Assembly: GCA_944381125.1 (NCBI GenBank)
Contig: CALWKB010000083.1
Span: 1-64,000, forward strand
Length of the DNA stretch: 64,000 nucleotides
Origin: an uncultured Mediterraneibacter sp.
GTDB lineage: Bacteria; Bacillota; Clostridia; Lachnospirales; Lachnospiraceae
Direction: 5' to 3'
Below the pieces are notes generated by a model. That model made no database searches. It had not been told where the DNA came from and was given only the letters and a program-made list of their open reading frames with translations. The translations under genes were made by a program, and so were the position numbers. Shown piece by piece: positions 43,323 through 51,223 of the stretch (positions are counted from its first letter, which is position 1; each line of letters opens with the position of its first letter).

Positions 43323-45191
43323 TCACTTCTTTCTGTGAATATTACGTATCGTTTTTTTCTTTTTTCTGACGCGCCTGTCAGGCTCTTTTTTTCCGCCTTC
43401 CGGATGAAGCAGGCATCTGGGGCCGTATCCGATCAGATCTGTCCGGCCGGCTTTCTTAAGAGCTTCATATACAAGGGGCCGCAGTCTTGGGTCGCGGTAC
43501 TGGATAAGCGCCCTCTGCATAGCTTTTTCGTGCGGACTTTTCGGCACATAAACCGGTTTCATTGTACGCGGATCCAGGCCGGTATAGTACATACAGGTGG
43601 AAAGCGTGGAAGGGGTCGGATAAAAATCCTGCACCTGCTCCGGCATATATCCGAGATCCCGGCAGTATTCGGCGAGCTCTACCGCCTCCCGAAGTGTGGA
43701 ACCGGGATGGGAAGACATGAGATAAGGCACAAGATATTGCTTTTTCCCGAGTTTCCTGTTCATTTTGTCAAATGCTTCCACAAAAGACTCATATACGCGG
43801 TGCTCCGGTTTCCCCATCAGGGAAAGCACCGGCCCCGCAACATGTTCGGGCGCTACTTTGAGCTGTCCGCTTACGTGATGCATACAGAGTTCTTTCAGAA
43901 AATCCCGTCTGCTGTCCGCAAGCAGGTAGTCGAAGCGGATGCCTGAGCGGATGAACACTTTTTTTACGCCGGGAAGTTCGCGGAGTTTTTTCAGAAGCGC
44001 CACGTAATCGGAGTGGTCTGCGTTCAGATTTGCGCATGGCTTCGGGAAAAGGCACTGCCTGTTTGCGCATACTCCGCGCTCCATCTGTTTTGCGCAGGAC
44101 GGATGACGGAAATTTGCCGTCGGACCGCCCACGTCATGGATATATCCTTTGAACTCATCGTCTTCTGTCATGGCTTCTGCTTCGCGGATAAGTGATTCAT
44201 GGCTTCTTACCTGCACAATGCGTCCCTGATGAAACGTCAGGGCGCAGAAACTGCATCCGCCGAAGCAGCCTCTGCTGCTGATGAGACTGAATTTTACTTC
44301 GGAAACAGCCGGAACGCCCCCTTTTTCTTTATAGGAAGGGTGAAATGTGCGGGCGTACGGAAGGTCGTAAACGTCGTCCATCTCCGTCTGTGTAAGAGGC
44401 ATTGCCGGCGGATTCTGCACGACATACAGGCGGTCGCTGTATTTTTCCGCCAGGCGTCGTCCGGTATGCGGATCAGTGTTCAGGTACTGGGTGTAAAAAC
44501 TTTCCGCATACGCGCGTTTGTTTTCTTTGATTTCGTCAAAAGAAGGAAGAAAGTCAGCGTCGTAAATATCTTCCCGGTTCTTTATTTTCACAACTGTCCC
44601 GCTGATATAGGTCAGATCTCTGACGTCAATGCCTGAGTCGAGCGCGTCCGCGATCTCAACGATGGATCTCTCTCCCATCCCGTATGAAATCATATCTGCG
44701 CCTGAATCCAGAAGCACGGAACGCTTTACGCGGTCCGACCAGTAATCATAATGAGCCAGGCGCCGCAGACTTGCCTCGATGCCTCCAAGTATGACCGGCA
44801 CGTCTTTATATGTCTGACGGATCAGATTGCCGTATACGACACAGGCGTAATCCGGTCTTTTCCCCATCTCTCCGCCGGGCGTATAGGCGTCCGTTTTTCT
44901 CCTTTTTTTTGATACTGAATAGTGGTTTACCATGGAATCCATATTGCCGGCGGAAACAAGAAACGCAAGCCTCGGCCGGCCGAATATACTGATGCTGGCC
45001 GGATCTTTCCAGTCCGGCTGAGAAATAATGGCGACCTTATATCCTCTTGATTCCAGAACACGGCTGATGACTGCGTGTCCGAAGGACGGATGGTCTACGT
45101 AGGCGTCTCCGATAATATATACGAAATCAGCCTGCTCCCAGCCTCTTGATTCCATATCTTTCCTGCATACAGGCAAAAACGAATGTTCCAT
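43323..45191 (-). CDS. YgiQ-family radical SAM protein
   Basis: The 622-residue enzyme is a large UPF0313/YgiQ member. The radical SAM cluster motif Cys-Phe-Gly-Gly-Cys-Ser-Phe-Cys lies near 310-317 and a family-specific Cys set (Cys-Ala-Asn-Arg-Gln-Cys-Leu-Phe-Pro-Lys-Pro-Cys) near 372-383. The C-terminus is very basic. The substrate is not known. A GGGAGACG site precedes the ATG. Confidence 0.92.
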   Translation of the reverse strand: MEHSFLPVCRKDMESRGWEQADFVYIIGDAYVDHPSFGHAVISRVLESRGYKVAIISQPDWKDPASISIFGRPRLAFLVSAGNMDSMVNHYSVSKKRRKTDAYTPGGEMGKRPDYACVVYGNLIRQTYKDVPVILGGIEASLRRLAHYDYWSDRVKRSVLLDSGADMISYGMGERSIVEIADALDSGIDVRDLTYISGTVVKIKNREDIYDADFLPSFDEIKENKRAYAESFYTQYLNTDPHTGRRLAEKYSDRLYVVQNPPAMPLTQTEMDDVYDLPYARTFHPSYKEKGGVPAVSEVKFSLISSRGCFGGCSFCALTFHQGRIVQVRSHESLIREAEAMTEDDEFKGYIHDVGGPTANFRHPSCAKQMERGVCANRQCLFPKPCANLNADHSDYVALLKKLRELPGVKKVFIRSGIRFDYLLADSRRDFLKELCMHHVSGQLKVAPEHVAGPVLSLMGKPEHRVYESFVEAFDKMNRKLGKKQYLVPYLMSSHPGSTLREAVELAEYCRDLGYMPEQVQDFYPTPSTLSTCMYYTGLDPRTMKPVYVPKSPHEKAMQRALIQYRDPRLRPLVYEALKKAGRTDLIGYGPRCLLHPEGGKKEPDRRVRKKKKTIRNIHRKK

Positions 45192-45194
45192 AAA

Positions 45195-45872
45195 TTAACG
45201 TCTCCCGCATCTTTCATATGTATTGTCACGGATTTCGTAAAAATCATGAATGAAATAATCCGCCAGCCGTTTCTTCTCTTCTTCGTCCGGCTTTGAAAAC
45301 GGATCATCTACAGCGCATACTTCCATTCCGGCATTTTTGCCGGCAAGAATGCCGTTTGGCACGTCTTCAAATACAAGACAGTCTTCCGGCGCGACGCTCA
45401 GGTCGCCCGCCACTTTAAGGTACACATCCGGGGCCGGTTTTCCGGCGGCAACTTCGCATGAAGTGCGGACGGAATCAAAAAAACCGGACAGATTCTGCGC
45501 CTTAAGCGCTGCTTCCGCGATTTCCCGGTTATTGCTTGTCGCAATGCCGAGCTTTACTCCCGAACGGCGCATTGATTCCAGAAATTCTACTGCGCCGGGT
45601 TTTGGAAAAACCTTTGTGGCGTAGAGATGGATAGTCATATCCCGCCATTCCTGCATGACCTGTTCTACCGTGCGGTTCAGGCCGGAAAAAGTTTCCACAA
45701 AATACTGAGCGGTTTCGGTGTAGCTTCTCCCCTCAATGTCTTTGTGAAACGTGTCCGGCGGGGTCAGATTATATTTGCCCATGTAGATACGGTCGACTTC
45801 CGGCCAGATCCACATGGAATCCACAAGCGAGCCGTCCATATCAAAAATTACTGCTTTTTTTCCGGTAAGCAT
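45195..45872 (-). CDS. HAD-superfamily hydrolase, beta-phosphoglucomutase-like
   Basis: The 225-residue protein has HAD motif I Phe-Asp-Met-Asp-Gly-Ser-Leu-Val-Asp-Ser near 10-19, motif II Ala-Thr-Ser-Asn near 115, motif III Lys and motif IV Val-Phe-Glu-Asp-Val-Pro near 170, with a helical cap at 20-80. It could be a phosphatase or phosphomutase of a sugar phosphate; the cap type resembles beta-phosphoglucomutases. It overlaps the rsuA-like gene upstream by about 25 bases. GGAGGAATT precedes the ATG. Confidence 0.88.
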   Translation of the reverse strand: MLTGKKAVIFDMDGSLVDSMWIWPEVDRIYMGKYNLTPPDTFHKDIEGRSYTETAQYFVETFSGLNRTVEQVMQEWRDMTIHLYATKVFPKPGAVEFLESMRRSGVKLGIATSNNREIAEAALKAQNLSGFFDSVRTSCEVAAGKPAPDVYLKVAGDLSVAPEDCLVFEDVPNGILAGKNAGMEVCAVDDPFSKPDEEEKKRLADYFIHDFYEIRDNTYERCGRR

Positions 45873-46573
45873 AATTCCTCCACTTCTTTCTCTGTCAGTT
45901 TTCGGTATTCTCCGGGCTTCAGGGCCTCGTCGAGTTTCAATGAGCCCATCTGAAGACGTTTCAGATACAGGACTTCTTTTCCCGTCGCGTGAAACATCCG
46001 TTTGATCTGGTGGAAACGGCCTTCGCAGACGGTGACCCGGACGAAGGAGCGCTCTGCAGAACGCAGAATTTCAAGCCGGGCGGGAAGCGTCTTTTTTTCA
46101 TCTCCGATATCAATGCCTTCAGAAAAAAGCACGGCGTCTTCAGGGGTGACTTTTCCGTCGATTTCTGCGTAATATATTTTATCTACATGTTTGCCGGGTG
46201 CAAGGAGCCGGTGCGCCAGCCCACCGTCATTGGTAATCAGAAGAAGGCCTTCTGTATCTTTGTCAAGGCGGCCTGCCGGGAAAAGATCCTTTCGTTTCCT
46301 TCCCTCAAACAGATCAAGCACTGTCTTTTCTTTCCTGTCTTCCGTCGCGGATACAACTCCCGCCGGTTTGTTGAGCATATAGTATTCATACTGCTCATAA
46401 ACAGTTTCCGCGCCGCAGAATAAGACGCGGTCTGTCTCCGTGTCGATCCGTGTCTCGGGCCGCTTTGCCGTACTGCCGTTTACGGATACATTTCCCTTTG
46501 AAATATGCTGTTTTACCTGGGAACGGGTGCCGTATCCAAGCTCCGCCAGGTATTTGTCGAGACGTATTTTCAT
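45848..46573 (-). CDS. RsuA/RluB-family pseudouridine synthase
   Basis: ATG 46573 overlaps the upstream stop as ATGA and gives 241 residues, starting Met-Lys-Ile-Arg-Leu-Asp-Lys. An S4 domain (about 1-60) is followed by the family motif Gly-Arg-Leu-Asp-Lys-Asp-Thr-Glu-Gly-Leu with the catalytic Asp near 101 and Gly-Arg-Phe-His-Gln-Ile-Lys-Arg-Met. The family modifies 16S or 23S rRNA. This is the third pseudouridine synthase in the window. Confidence 0.92.
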   Translation of the reverse strand: MKIRLDKYLAELGYGTRSQVKQHISKGNVSVNGSTAKRPETRIDTETDRVLFCGAETVYEQYEYYMLNKPAGVVSATEDRKEKTVLDLFEGRKRKDLFPAGRLDKDTEGLLLITNDGGLAHRLLAPGKHVDKIYYAEIDGKVTPEDAVLFSEGIDIGDEKKTLPARLEILRSAERSFVRVTVCEGRFHQIKRMFHATGKEVLYLKRLQMGSLKLDEALKPGEYRKLTEKEVEELCLPEKKQ

Positions 46574-47958
46574 GCCGACTGCCACCGCCATCCGGGCAGA
46601 TATTTGTTTTTCAGAGTCTGGTTTACCAGTTTGCCGAACCCGAGCGGATACCCGTCTGTGCAGACCAGATACCAGCCTTTTTCTTTCGGGCCGGTAAGAT
46701 CTTCAACATCAAGTGTCTCGCCTTTGAGATATTTAATTACCCTCTGGTCTTCCGCTGATAAATTGAGTATAAAGGGGTATTCTTCTTTCTTCAGGTTCAT
46801 GGCCAGCGCCTGGCTTGGCTCAAAACGGTTCTTTTTCATTTCGCCCATCAGAAGTCCGGTCCGCAGGAACCGTATTCCTTTCATATCCGGAAGTCCTTCC
46901 GGCATGAAGTATACTTTCCCGCCGTGAATGTCTATCCGCGAGACGTCGAATTTCCTGGAAATGAGAGAAAGGAATTGTTCAAGCTCTGCGGGAAGCTTTT
47001 TTCTGCCCGTTCCTGTGCGGGAAAATTCCTGCCGCTTCGGCCGCTCCCCGTTTTTCCTGAGAAGCGCGAGGAAATGACCTTCGCCTTCCATGCGGTGCGG
47101 GAAGATGCGCACCGTTTTCGCAAGTGCGGGGTTTCCGCTGACGGATTCTCCGGGGATGCCCTGGGAAAATCCTTCATACGGGCGGATATCACAGATCTCA
47201 AACTCCGGATATTCCTGAAGGAGATATTCGATTATTTTTTCATTTTCCTCCGGATCAAATGTACAGGTGGAATATAACAGCATCCCGCCGGGCGCAAGCA
47301 TCTGCGCCGCCTGGGTTATGATGCTTTTCTGAATTCTGGAAAAGTATTCGGGGCCGTGTTCTTCCCATGCGCGGATCATTTTTCTGTCTTTCCGGAACAT
47401 GCCTTCCCCGGAACAGGGGGCGTCTATCAGTATTTTATCAAAATATTCCCGGAAGAAAGGAACGAGCCTGCCGGGCTCCTCGCTGAGAGTCAGCACATTT
47501 CCGATTCCGAACAGCTCCAGATTTTTAAGCAGTCCTTTTGCACGGGAACTGCTCAGATCGTTGGCTGCGAGCACGCCCGTTCCGTTTAATCTGGCGCCAA
47601 GTTCCGTCGCTTTTCCTCCCGGGGCGGCGCAGACGTCCAGCACCCGGTCACCGGGCTCTACGGGAAGACGGCTGGCGGGCGTCATGGCGCTGGGCTCCTG
47701 AAGATAGTACAGACCGGCAAAGTAATACGGGTGCCGTGCCGGCTGATACTGCTCTCCGTCATAATAAAAGCCATTTTCTATCCAGGGAACCGGACGCAGC
47801 GGCCAGGGCGCGATCCTGAGGAACTCCTCCACGGATATTTTCGACGTATTAACCCGCAGTCCGTAATAGCGAGGCTGCTCAAAGCATTTTTCGTAATCTG
47901 CATAATCGGATCCGAGCAGATGTTTCATCTTCAGGACAAACGCGTCTGGTAAATTCAT
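46570..47958 (-). CDS. RsmF-like rRNA m5C methyltransferase
   Basis: The 462-residue NOL1/NOP2/Sun enzyme methylates cytosine C5. SAM-binding Asp-Val-Cys-Ala-Ala-Pro-Gly-Gly-Lys-Ala-Thr lies near 109-118. The Asp-Ala-Pro-Cys-Ser-Gly-Glu-Gly motif and the second Cys in Ser-Thr-Cys-Thr-Phe (catalytic pair) lie near 175-245. A C-terminal extension (about 315-460) resembles the RsmF PUA-like tail. GGAGGAAATGAA precedes the ATG. Confidence 0.9.
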   Translation of the reverse strand: MNLPDAFVLKMKHLLGSDYADYEKCFEQPRYYGLRVNTSKISVEEFLRIAPWPLRPVPWIENGFYYDGEQYQPARHPYYFAGLYYLQEPSAMTPASRLPVEPGDRVLDVCAAPGGKATELGARLNGTGVLAANDLSSSRAKGLLKNLELFGIGNVLTLSEEPGRLVPFFREYFDKILIDAPCSGEGMFRKDRKMIRAWEEHGPEYFSRIQKSIITQAAQMLAPGGMLLYSTCTFDPEENEKIIEYLLQEYPEFEICDIRPYEGFSQGIPGESVSGNPALAKTVRIFPHRMEGEGHFLALLRKNGERPKRQEFSRTGTGRKKLPAELEQFLSLISRKFDVSRIDIHGGKVYFMPEGLPDMKGIRFLRTGLLMGEMKKNRFEPSQALAMNLKKEEYPFILNLSAEDQRVIKYLKGETLDVEDLTGPKEKGWYLVCTDGYPLGFGKLVNQTLKNKYLPGWRWQSA

Positions 47959-48108
47959 TTCATTTCCTCCGGAATTTGTAAGTAATCAGTATTTCAAAAC
48001 ATTTCAATAAATAAGTATATCATGAATTATGTGAAGGGAAAACCCTTTTTCTTTTACTCTGTGCGGCAAACATAAATACAGGATGCGGATCATATAACTG
48101 AATTAACC

Positions 48109-49077
48109 ATGAGTAAAGGAGCAGCTCCCTCTGTGCGACGTCTTTCCTCCTCTTTTCTTATTGCGTTTTTATTTACAGTTATGCTTCTTTTTCCGAATGC
48201 CGTATTTGACGGAGCCAGCGAGGGACTGCTTCTGTGGTTTCAGATTGTATTCCCTACTTTGTTTCCGTTCATGGTGGTTACAAATCTTCTCCTGGCGTCG
48301 GGAACGATTTTTACTATTGCCGGAATAATACGCCGGCCGGCCGCCCGGTTATTCGGAGTGTCCGCGAACGGTTCTTTTGCCGTTCTCGCCGGTTTTCTGT
48401 GCGGCTATCCGATGGGTGCAAAGATAACAGGCGATCTTCTTCGGACAAACCTGATTACCGTGGAAGAAGGCCGTTATCTTCTTTCTTTCTGTAATAATAC
48501 GAGTCCTGTATTTATTATGAACTTTATCGTGTGGAAGACTCTCGGAGAAAAAGAACTGCTTTTCCCAAGTCTTGCGGTGCTTATGGGGACGCCGGTTCTT
48601 CTTAGTTTTATTTTCCGCAGATTTTATCTTCCGAAAGGGAGTACGGTTTTTCCGGAACCCGGCCGGTCTGAAAAACATGAAGAAAGAAAAAAGGATTTTA
48701 ACCTTCTGGATTCGTGTATGATGAACAGCTTTGAAGCCATTGTAAAAGTAGGCGGATATATTATTCTTTTTTCTGTGATTTTATCGCTTCTGACCAGGAT
48801 GAAGCGGACAGGATACGTTTTTTCCGGACTGTCCGCCGCTTTAGAAGTTACAAACGGAATTCTGCTCATTGCAGAGGCATTTCCGTCTCCCGAAGCGGCC
48901 TGGCCCGCGATTATGGGCCTGACAGCGTTCGGAGGACTCTGTTCCGCGGCGCAGACACGGTGCATGGTGCAGGGAACCGGACTTAAAATCAGAGATTACG
49001 TCATACAAAAACTGGCTGCCGCAGCGGCAGCCAGTCTGATGGCGTTTTTATATATAAATATGATACAGTCAGTTTAG
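48109..49077 (+). CDS. ylbJ: YlbJ-like sporulation integral membrane protein
   Basis: The 322-residue protein has about eight membrane segments and a nucleoside-recognition-like core with Gly-Phe-Leu-Cys-Gly-Tyr-Pro-Met-Gly-Ala-Lys near 99-109 and Asn-Thr-Ser-Pro-Val-Phe-Ile. YlbJ is needed for spore cortex in Bacillus. As there, it is linked to coaD and rsmD. A GTG at 48133 preceded by AAAGGAG is a credible shorter start (314 residues). It is convergent with the coiled-coil gene and overlaps it by 4 bases. Confidence 0.88.
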   Translation: MSKGAAPSVRRLSSSFLIAFLFTVMLLFPNAVFDGASEGLLLWFQIVFPTLFPFMVVTNLLLASGTIFTIAGIIRRPAARLFGVSANGSFAVLAGFLCGYPMGAKITGDLLRTNLITVEEGRYLLSFCNNTSPVFIMNFIVWKTLGEKELLFPSLAVLMGTPVLLSFIFRRFYLPKGSTVFPEPGRSEKHEERKKDFNLLDSCMMNSFEAIVKVGGYIILFSVILSLLTRMKRTGYVFSGLSAALEVTNGILLIAEAFPSPEAAWPAIMGLTAFGGLCSAAQTRCMVQGTGLKIRDYVIQKLAAAAAASLMAFLYINMIQSV

Positions 49078-49655
49078 AAGTTTTCGTCGCCTGAGGATGA
49101 GTAATTATCCTCGTCAGGAATGTCCAGCTCCGCGCGATTGGTACGTACGGTATCATAACACTCCTGAAGTGAATTGATCAGTCCGTCATATTTCGTTGTA
49201 TAACTGTCAAGCGTATGGCCGATGATGCTTTCCGCATTTGCGAGCAGATCGTCCGTATACTGAATCGCGCCGATCCGGATGGCATTTGCGTCGGCTGTGG
49301 CATTGTCGATAATCTCCTGCGCCTGGGCCGTAGCCTGGGTAACGATCTCGTTCGCCTGAGCGTATGCCTGCTGCATGATCTCGTGTTCGCTGACAAGTTC
49401 TGTTGTCTGCACCTGTGCTTCCTCAATCATGGAGTCGGCTTTTGCCTTCGCGTCGGCGAGGATAGCATCGCGATTTGCAATAATCTTCTGATATCTCTTA
49501 ATCTCTTCCGGTGTTTTCAGGCGAAGCTCCCTCAGCAATTCTTCAAGATGTTCCTTATTAACGACAATCTTGGTTGTGGACAGCGGCTGGTATTTACAAT
49601 CCCTGTCAATGTACTCCTCGATTTCATCAATGATCTGTTCGATACGGCTGCTCAT
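49074..49655 (-). CDS. Coiled-coil protein of unknown function downstream of coaD
   Basis: The 193-residue protein is mostly helical. A long, alanine- and glutamate-rich coiled coil with heptad-like spacing runs from about 60 to 160, flanked by a basic/acidic N-terminus and an acidic, disordered end. It resembles the ATP-synthase b-subunit/DivIVA-like proteins often annotated as 'ATPase' in this family. No nucleotide-binding motif is seen, so ATPase is not supported. The coaD stop and its start overlap as ATGA, so they are probably cotranscribed. Confidence 0.7.
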   Translation of the reverse strand: MSSRIEQIIDEIEEYIDRDCKYQPLSTTKIVVNKEHLEELLRELRLKTPEEIKRYQKIIANRDAILADAKAKADSMIEEAQVQTTELVSEHEIMQQAYAQANEIVTQATAQAQEIIDNATADANAIRIGAIQYTDDLLANAESIIGHTLDSYTTKYDGLINSLQECYDTVRTNRAELDIPDEDNYSSSGDENF

Positions 49656-50149
49656 GGTTTACACTCTCCTTTTGTATTCATCTTTTTCTTAAGTTCCACA
49701 GCGACCGCCTCCGGCACAAACTGTGACAAATCTCCCCCAAAAGCGGCAATTTCTCTCACTGTGGTGGAACTCAAATAGGAATATTGTATACTCGTAGTCA
49801 GAAACATAGTCTCAACCTTTGGTTCCAGTTTATGATTGGTCTGTGACATCTGCAGTTCATACTCAAAATCTGTGATTGCGCGCAGGCCTCTTATGATGAG
49901 TCGTGCTTCTGTCCGGGCCGCGAAATCAACCAGCAGTCCGTCGAAAGGTACAATCTTAACATTTGGTAAGCTGCCTGTCACTTCCTTTAACATTTTAACA
50001 CGTTCTTCAACAGAAAACAACGGCATTTTCGCTTTATTATTCAGTACTCCTACAATTAATTCATCCACGATTTTACAGGATCTCTGAATAATATCACAGT
50101 GGCCGTATGTGACCGGGTCAAAGCTCCCCGGATAGATTGCCCTTAACAT
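49652..50149 (-). CDS. coaD: Phosphopantetheine adenylyltransferase
   Basis: CoaD transfers AMP to 4'-phosphopantetheine, the penultimate step of coenzyme A synthesis. The 165-residue product has [12 protein letters not shown] near 6-17, the Arg-Gly-Leu-Arg block near 92 and the C-terminal Tyr-Leu-Ser-Ser-Thr-x-Val-Arg-Glu. It overlaps the start of the coiled-coil gene and the end of rsmD. Confidence 0.97.
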   Translation of the reverse strand: MLRAIYPGSFDPVTYGHCDIIQRSCKIVDELIVGVLNNKAKMPLFSVEERVKMLKEVTGSLPNVKIVPFDGLLVDFAARTEARLIIRGLRAITDFEYELQMSQTNHKLEPKVETMFLTTSIQYSYLSSTTVREIAAFGGDLSQFVPEAVAVELKKKMNTKGECKP

Positions 50150-50712
50150 ATTTCTTCCTTCCCTGCCTTTTCAATAAAGACATGTTTATTTGTTTTATAT
50201 ATTTTTTCGCGGAAGACGTGAAATCCCAGATCTTCTGCATAGGAAAAATCAGTATCCTTTGAAGCTTCCGCGATAATGACGGTGTCTTCATATACAAGCG
50301 CAGAACCGGCGAGATATCTGAGAACATGTTCCTCAAAGCCCTTATCATACGGCGGATCCATAAAAATCAGATCAAAAACTTTTTCGCCTTCCAGTCTGTA
50401 AAGAGCGTCCATGACGTCGGAAGTCATGGTCAGCGCTTTCGGTGCGAGTCTGGTAAATCTGAGATTGTCTCTGACACAGGCCATAGCTTTAGGATTTTTT
50501 TCTACAAACACGGCTTCCTTCGCGCCGCGGCTGAGAGCTTCAATTCCGATGCCGCCGCTTCCGCTGAACAGATCAAGAAAAATGCAGTCATATACGGAAG
50601 GACCTATGATATTGAAAAGCGTTTCTTTAATCCGGTCTGTAGTAGGCCGTGTTTCCATTCCGTCAAGGGTTTTTAACCGGAGGCTTCTTGCGCTTCCTGC
50701 AATAACTCTCAT
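50143..50712 (-). CDS. rsmD: 16S rRNA guanine-966 N2-methyltransferase
   Basis: RsmD methylates G966 of 16S rRNA. The 189-residue enzyme has [11 protein letters not shown] near 47-57 for SAM and the catalytic-type Asp-Pro-Pro-Tyr near 122-125. It is paired with coaD as in Bacillus ylbH-ylbI. GAGAGGTG precedes the ATG. Its promoter lies in the terminator of the spore-protein gene. Confidence 0.96.
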   Translation of the reverse strand: MRVIAGSARSLRLKTLDGMETRPTTDRIKETLFNIIGPSVYDCIFLDLFSGSGGIGIEALSRGAKEAVFVEKNPKAMACVRDNLRFTRLAPKALTMTSDVMDALYRLEGEKVFDLIFMDPPYDKGFEEHVLRYLAGSALVYEDTVIIAEASKDTDFSYAEDLGFHVFREKIYKTNKHVFIEKAGKEEIC

Positions 50713-50746
50713 AAAACGACACCTCTCTTACATTTGGATATGGTGA

Positions 50747-50775
50747 ATTTTAGCAGAAAAAAGCACTCAGGTCAA
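50747..50775 (-). promoter_or_regulatory. Extended -10 promoter of rsmD-coaD, inside a terminator
   Basis: On the - strand, TTGACC (50775-50770) and TAAAAT (50752-50747) are 17 bases apart, with TG one base before the -10. The -35 sits in the loop of the spore-protein terminator stem. Confidence 0.65.
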
Positions 50776-50789
50776 TCCTGAGTGCTTTT
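50758..50789 (-). terminator. Terminator of the spore-protein gene
   Basis: AAAAGCACTCAGG (50777-50789 on the complement) pairs with CCTGAGTGCTTTT around a five-base loop. The 3' arm runs into a T-run on the - strand. Confidence 0.88.
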
Positions 50790-50813
50790 CCCGCATTTCC
50801 TGTCAGGCGTAGG

Positions 50814-51020
50814 TTATTTGCCTGCCATCTGTTTTTCCTGCTGTTCGATCATTTTTTTGACCATATATCCGCCGACAGATCCGTTCTGTTTGGACGTAAG
50901 GTCCCCGTTGTAGCCGTCAGACAGCGGCACTCCGAGTTCATTTGCAACTTCGTACTTGAATTTGTCCAGAGCGCCTTTTGCCTCAGGCACCGCCGCTCTG
51001 TTGGATGAACGATTTGCCAT
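50814..51020 (-). CDS. Alpha/beta-type small acid-soluble spore protein
   Basis: SASPs coat and protect spore DNA. The ATG at 51020 follows GAAGGAGG and gives 68 residues; the extra upstream codons are not translated in related genes. The protein shows the GPR-protease site region Glu-Val-Ala-Asn-Glu-Leu-Gly-Val and the strongly conserved Asn-Gly-Ser-Val-Gly-Gly-Tyr-Met-Val-Lys-Lys-Met-Ile near the C-terminus. A single copy is seen in this window. Confidence 0.93.
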   Translation of the reverse strand: MANRSSNRAAVPEAKGALDKFKYEVANELGVPLSDGYNGDLTSKQNGSVGGYMVKKMIEQQEKQMAGK

Positions 51021-51046
51021 GATCTTTTTCCTCCTTCTGCAACTTT

Positions 51047-51062
51047 GTAACAGTACTGTTAC
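51047..51062. repeat. Perfect 16-bp palindrome upstream of the spore-protein gene
   Basis: GTAACAGTACTGTTAC equals its reverse complement and lies about 27 bases before the spore-protein start codon. It could be an operator or a hairpin in the leader. Confidence 0.5.
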
Positions 51063-51223
51063 TTTTTCTGTGTTCTGCAACATAATCTTCCGGCTGCGTC
51101 TGTATGTAATCTTCTGCTTTCCGCAGCCGGTTACGATACATCCGCTTCCGCTGTTTTATGTTGCGATGTTAGTATATGGAGGATTGTTTCTTTTAAACTG
51201 GAAATTCATAACAGTTCTTTTAT

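Noticed and set aside
48030..48060. Short AAGGG/CCCTT hairpin with T-rich tail before ylbJ as a terminator
   Set aside because: No + strand gene ends upstream of it, and the five-base stem is too weak to call.
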